DNA of 64,000 nucleotides from Aquirhabdus parva (GTDB taxonomy: Bacteria; Pseudomonadota; Gammaproteobacteria; Pseudomonadales; Moraxellaceae): contig NZ_CP031222.1 in assembly GCF_003351745.1 (NCBI RefSeq), positions 3,144,207 to 3,208,206 of the forward strand, written 5' to 3'. Shown here one piece after another: positions 62,685-64,000 of this stretch. Position numbers and translations under genes: made by a program. The notes below the pieces were generated by a model. It saw nothing but the letters and a program-made list of their open reading frames with translations. It made no database searches and was not told the origin of the DNA. The stretch's first letter is position 1. Each line of letters begins with the position of its first letter.

Positions 62685-63902
62685 TTATGACTCGACTTCT
62701 TCTAACTGCTTATCGACAACACCATATTTAGCAAATAAGCGAGCACGTGCTTTTACATGGACATTGGCTTTATTCAAATCGCCTTTATAGTTGTCCACCA
62801 CACGTTGATCCATGAGCTTGAACCACCAGCCAGGAATAATCGCGGGTAATAGCAATGATGCATAACCTGCGGGCAACTGAGGAACATCTTCGAAATGACG
62901 CAATGCCTGGAATGAACGTGTTGGATAAGCATGGTGATCCGAGTGACGTTGCAACTGGTAGAGGAACAGGTTGGTGACCATGCTGTTATTATTCCAGCTA
63001 TGCTCAGGCATGGTGCGTTCATATTTACCATTGTCCAGCTTTTGACGCTTCAAGCCATAATGTTCAAGGTAGTTGATCACTTCAAACAAGGTAAAGCCAT
63101 ATACGGCTTGCGTAGCCATAAATGGGATAACCCGACGACCAAATACCGCAATCATCGTTGCATGGAATGCACCAGCCATCGCCCAGCCTTGCAGGAGCTC
63201 ATTATCGAGTGACCACCAGCCTTTGCCACGACGCTTCAGACGTGCTTTTTCGATCTCAATGGCGGATTTAAAGCTACCGATGACGGTACGTGGCCAAAAT
63301 TGCCAGAAAGTCTCACCCATTTGTGAAGATGCTGGATCTTCAGGGGTGGCAACACGTTTGTGATGGCCGTAAGGGTGTTCAATACGGAAATGAATATAAC
63401 CCGTTGGCAACAATGCCAAGTGGGATAAGTAGTGATAAGTTTTTTCAGACTTATGGCTTAATTCATGTGCCGTATTCAGTGCGATACCATTGACCGCACC
63501 CACAGACATGCCCAGCACAATCTGGTCGATCAAAGGCGTGCCTTTACGGCTGGCAGCGTAAGCACCCACAATGGTGGTCAGATATTGCAAAGGGATATAC
63601 GCTTTGACGATGCGCATATAATAAGGGTCTTGCTCTAACTGTTTAATCGCTTCTTCTGGATGATTTTCTGCATCGGCACCGACTATCTTATCGATAAATG
63701 GAATGACGCCATGCAACATCACAGGACCAAGAGCGGCCACAGCACGTAGTTTTTTAGGGGCAATGGCATAGCCTGTCGCGGCGGCTAAACCAATTAATGG
63801 TAGCGCTGGGCTAAGTAACCACAAATAACGTTTAGGATCTTTATGCTTCGGTGTCTGTTCTGACTGCGGCTTTAACGTCGCAAGTTGGGTAGTAGCATTC
63901 AT
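62685..63902 (-). CDS. alkB: AlkB-type alkane 1-monooxygenase
   Basis: A 405-residue integral membrane di-iron monooxygenase. Signature motifs are HELSH at 146-150, EHPYGHH at 175-181, NYLEHYGL near 277-284 and LQRHSDHHA at 317-325; several hydrophobic segments precede the second box. It hydroxylates terminal carbons of medium- to long-chain n-alkanes, using rubredoxin and rubredoxin reductase, which are not encoded in this window. The sequence is of the Acinetobacter AlkB/AlkM type. It stands alone with its own terminator. The promoter would lie to the right, in the last 98 bp of the window. Confidence 0.95.
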   Translation of the reverse strand: MNATTQLATLKPQSEQTPKHKDPKRYLWLLSPALPLIGLAAATGYAIAPKKLRAVAALGPVMLHGVIPFIDKIVGADAENHPEEAIKQLEQDPYYMRIVKAYIPLQYLTTIVGAYAASRKGTPLIDQIVLGMSVGAVNGIALNTAHELSHKSEKTYHYLSHLALLPTGYIHFRIEHPYGHHKRVATPEDPASSQMGETFWQFWPRTVIGSFKSAIEIEKARLKRRGKGWWSLDNELLQGWAMAGAFHATMIAVFGRRVIPFMATQAVYGFTLFEVINYLEHYGLKRQKLDNGKYERTMPEHSWNNNSMVTNLFLYQLQRHSDHHAYPTRSFQALRHFEDVPQLPAGYASLLLPAIIPGWWFKLMDQRVVDNYKGDLNKANVHVKARARLFAKYGVVDKQLEEVES

Positions 63903-64000
63903 GAGGCTTCGCTCGTTACTTTGTCATCTATAGTCTTGGACTATGATTCTATAAAACGCATTCCATAACCAGACTCAATCGTCCGAAAAACTTGTGCTAA

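Noticed and set aside
1-64000. Search for tRNA, rRNA, CRISPR arrays, transposases, integrases and attachment sites
   Set aside because: None seen: no tRNA-like cloverleaf, no regularly spaced repeats, and no transposase or integrase motifs in any frame read.

Overview
The window looks like chromosomal DNA of a gammaproteobacterium, most likely a Moraxellaceae relative of Acinetobacter. This rests on gene content read by eye: an Acinetobacter-type AlkB alkane hydroxylase, a family I lipase with its Lif foldase, a pair resembling the FilA/FilB proteins annotated in Acinetobacter, and many AraC, TetR and LysR regulators. Coding DNA is of roughly balanced base composition, with two strikingly AT-rich non-coding tracts (about 5.9-6.6 kb and 40.6-41.1 kb). 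I see no rRNA, tRNA, CRISPR array, transposase or phage gene. The species cannot be fixed from the sequence alone.

Layout. 0-6 kb: small redox and detoxification genes (MOSC protein, SDR, LysR, NTF2-like protein, DsbA-like protein, RidA, GlxA-type regulator). 6-12.3 kb: a secreted protein of unknown function, a secretory lipase with an AraC regulator, then a decayed duplication holding an AraC copy with an internal deletion and a broken piece of a metallo-beta-lactamase gene. 12.4-16 kb: AraC plus DUF5071 gene, divergent from an SDR-YciI operon, with AraC-like operator repeats between them. 15.4-27 kb: two near-identical YceI genes flank a FadL porin gene broken at a homopolymer, a TolC/TetR/adaptor/RND efflux locus with matched operators, and a FilA/FilB-like pair. 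27-30 kb: a desaturase fused to its own reductase and ferredoxin, preceded by a TetR gene with a 24-bp perfect palindrome and followed by an unlisted small ORF. 30-32 kb: intact subclass B3 metallo-beta-lactamase and a Sel1-repeat protein. 32-40 kb: TonB-dependent receptor and a locus of two paralogous lipoprotein metzincin proteases with a small secreted partner. 41-50 kb: 2OG-Fe(II) oxygenase coupled to a beta-propeller protein, several envelope proteins of unknown function, a quinone-oxidoreductase-like enzyme, an orphan TriTu-like immunity protein and twin DUF4034 proteins. 50-56 kb: methyltransferase, AraC regulator, lipase-foldase pair, LysR regulator, NDH-2-like flavoprotein. 57-64 kb: a TetR-controlled operon (SDR, di-iron-type hydrolase, saccharopine-dehydrogenase-like reductase), an isochorismatase-fold protein lacking its catalytic Cys, a GST and AlkB.

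Functional theme. Two lipases, a lipase chaperone, FadL, AlkB, a self-contained desaturase and several lipid-type reductases suggest an organism that digests lipids and hydrocarbons outside the cell, imports the products and remodels acyl chains, with efflux and detoxification functions alongside. Best candidates for undescribed biology are the twin metzincin locus (35.2-40.3 kb), the tetR-desaturase-small ORF operon (27.0-30.1 kb), the FilA/FilB-like pair with a degenerate peptidase (24.3-26.2 kb) and the possible phase-variable FadL gene (16.4-17.7 kb).
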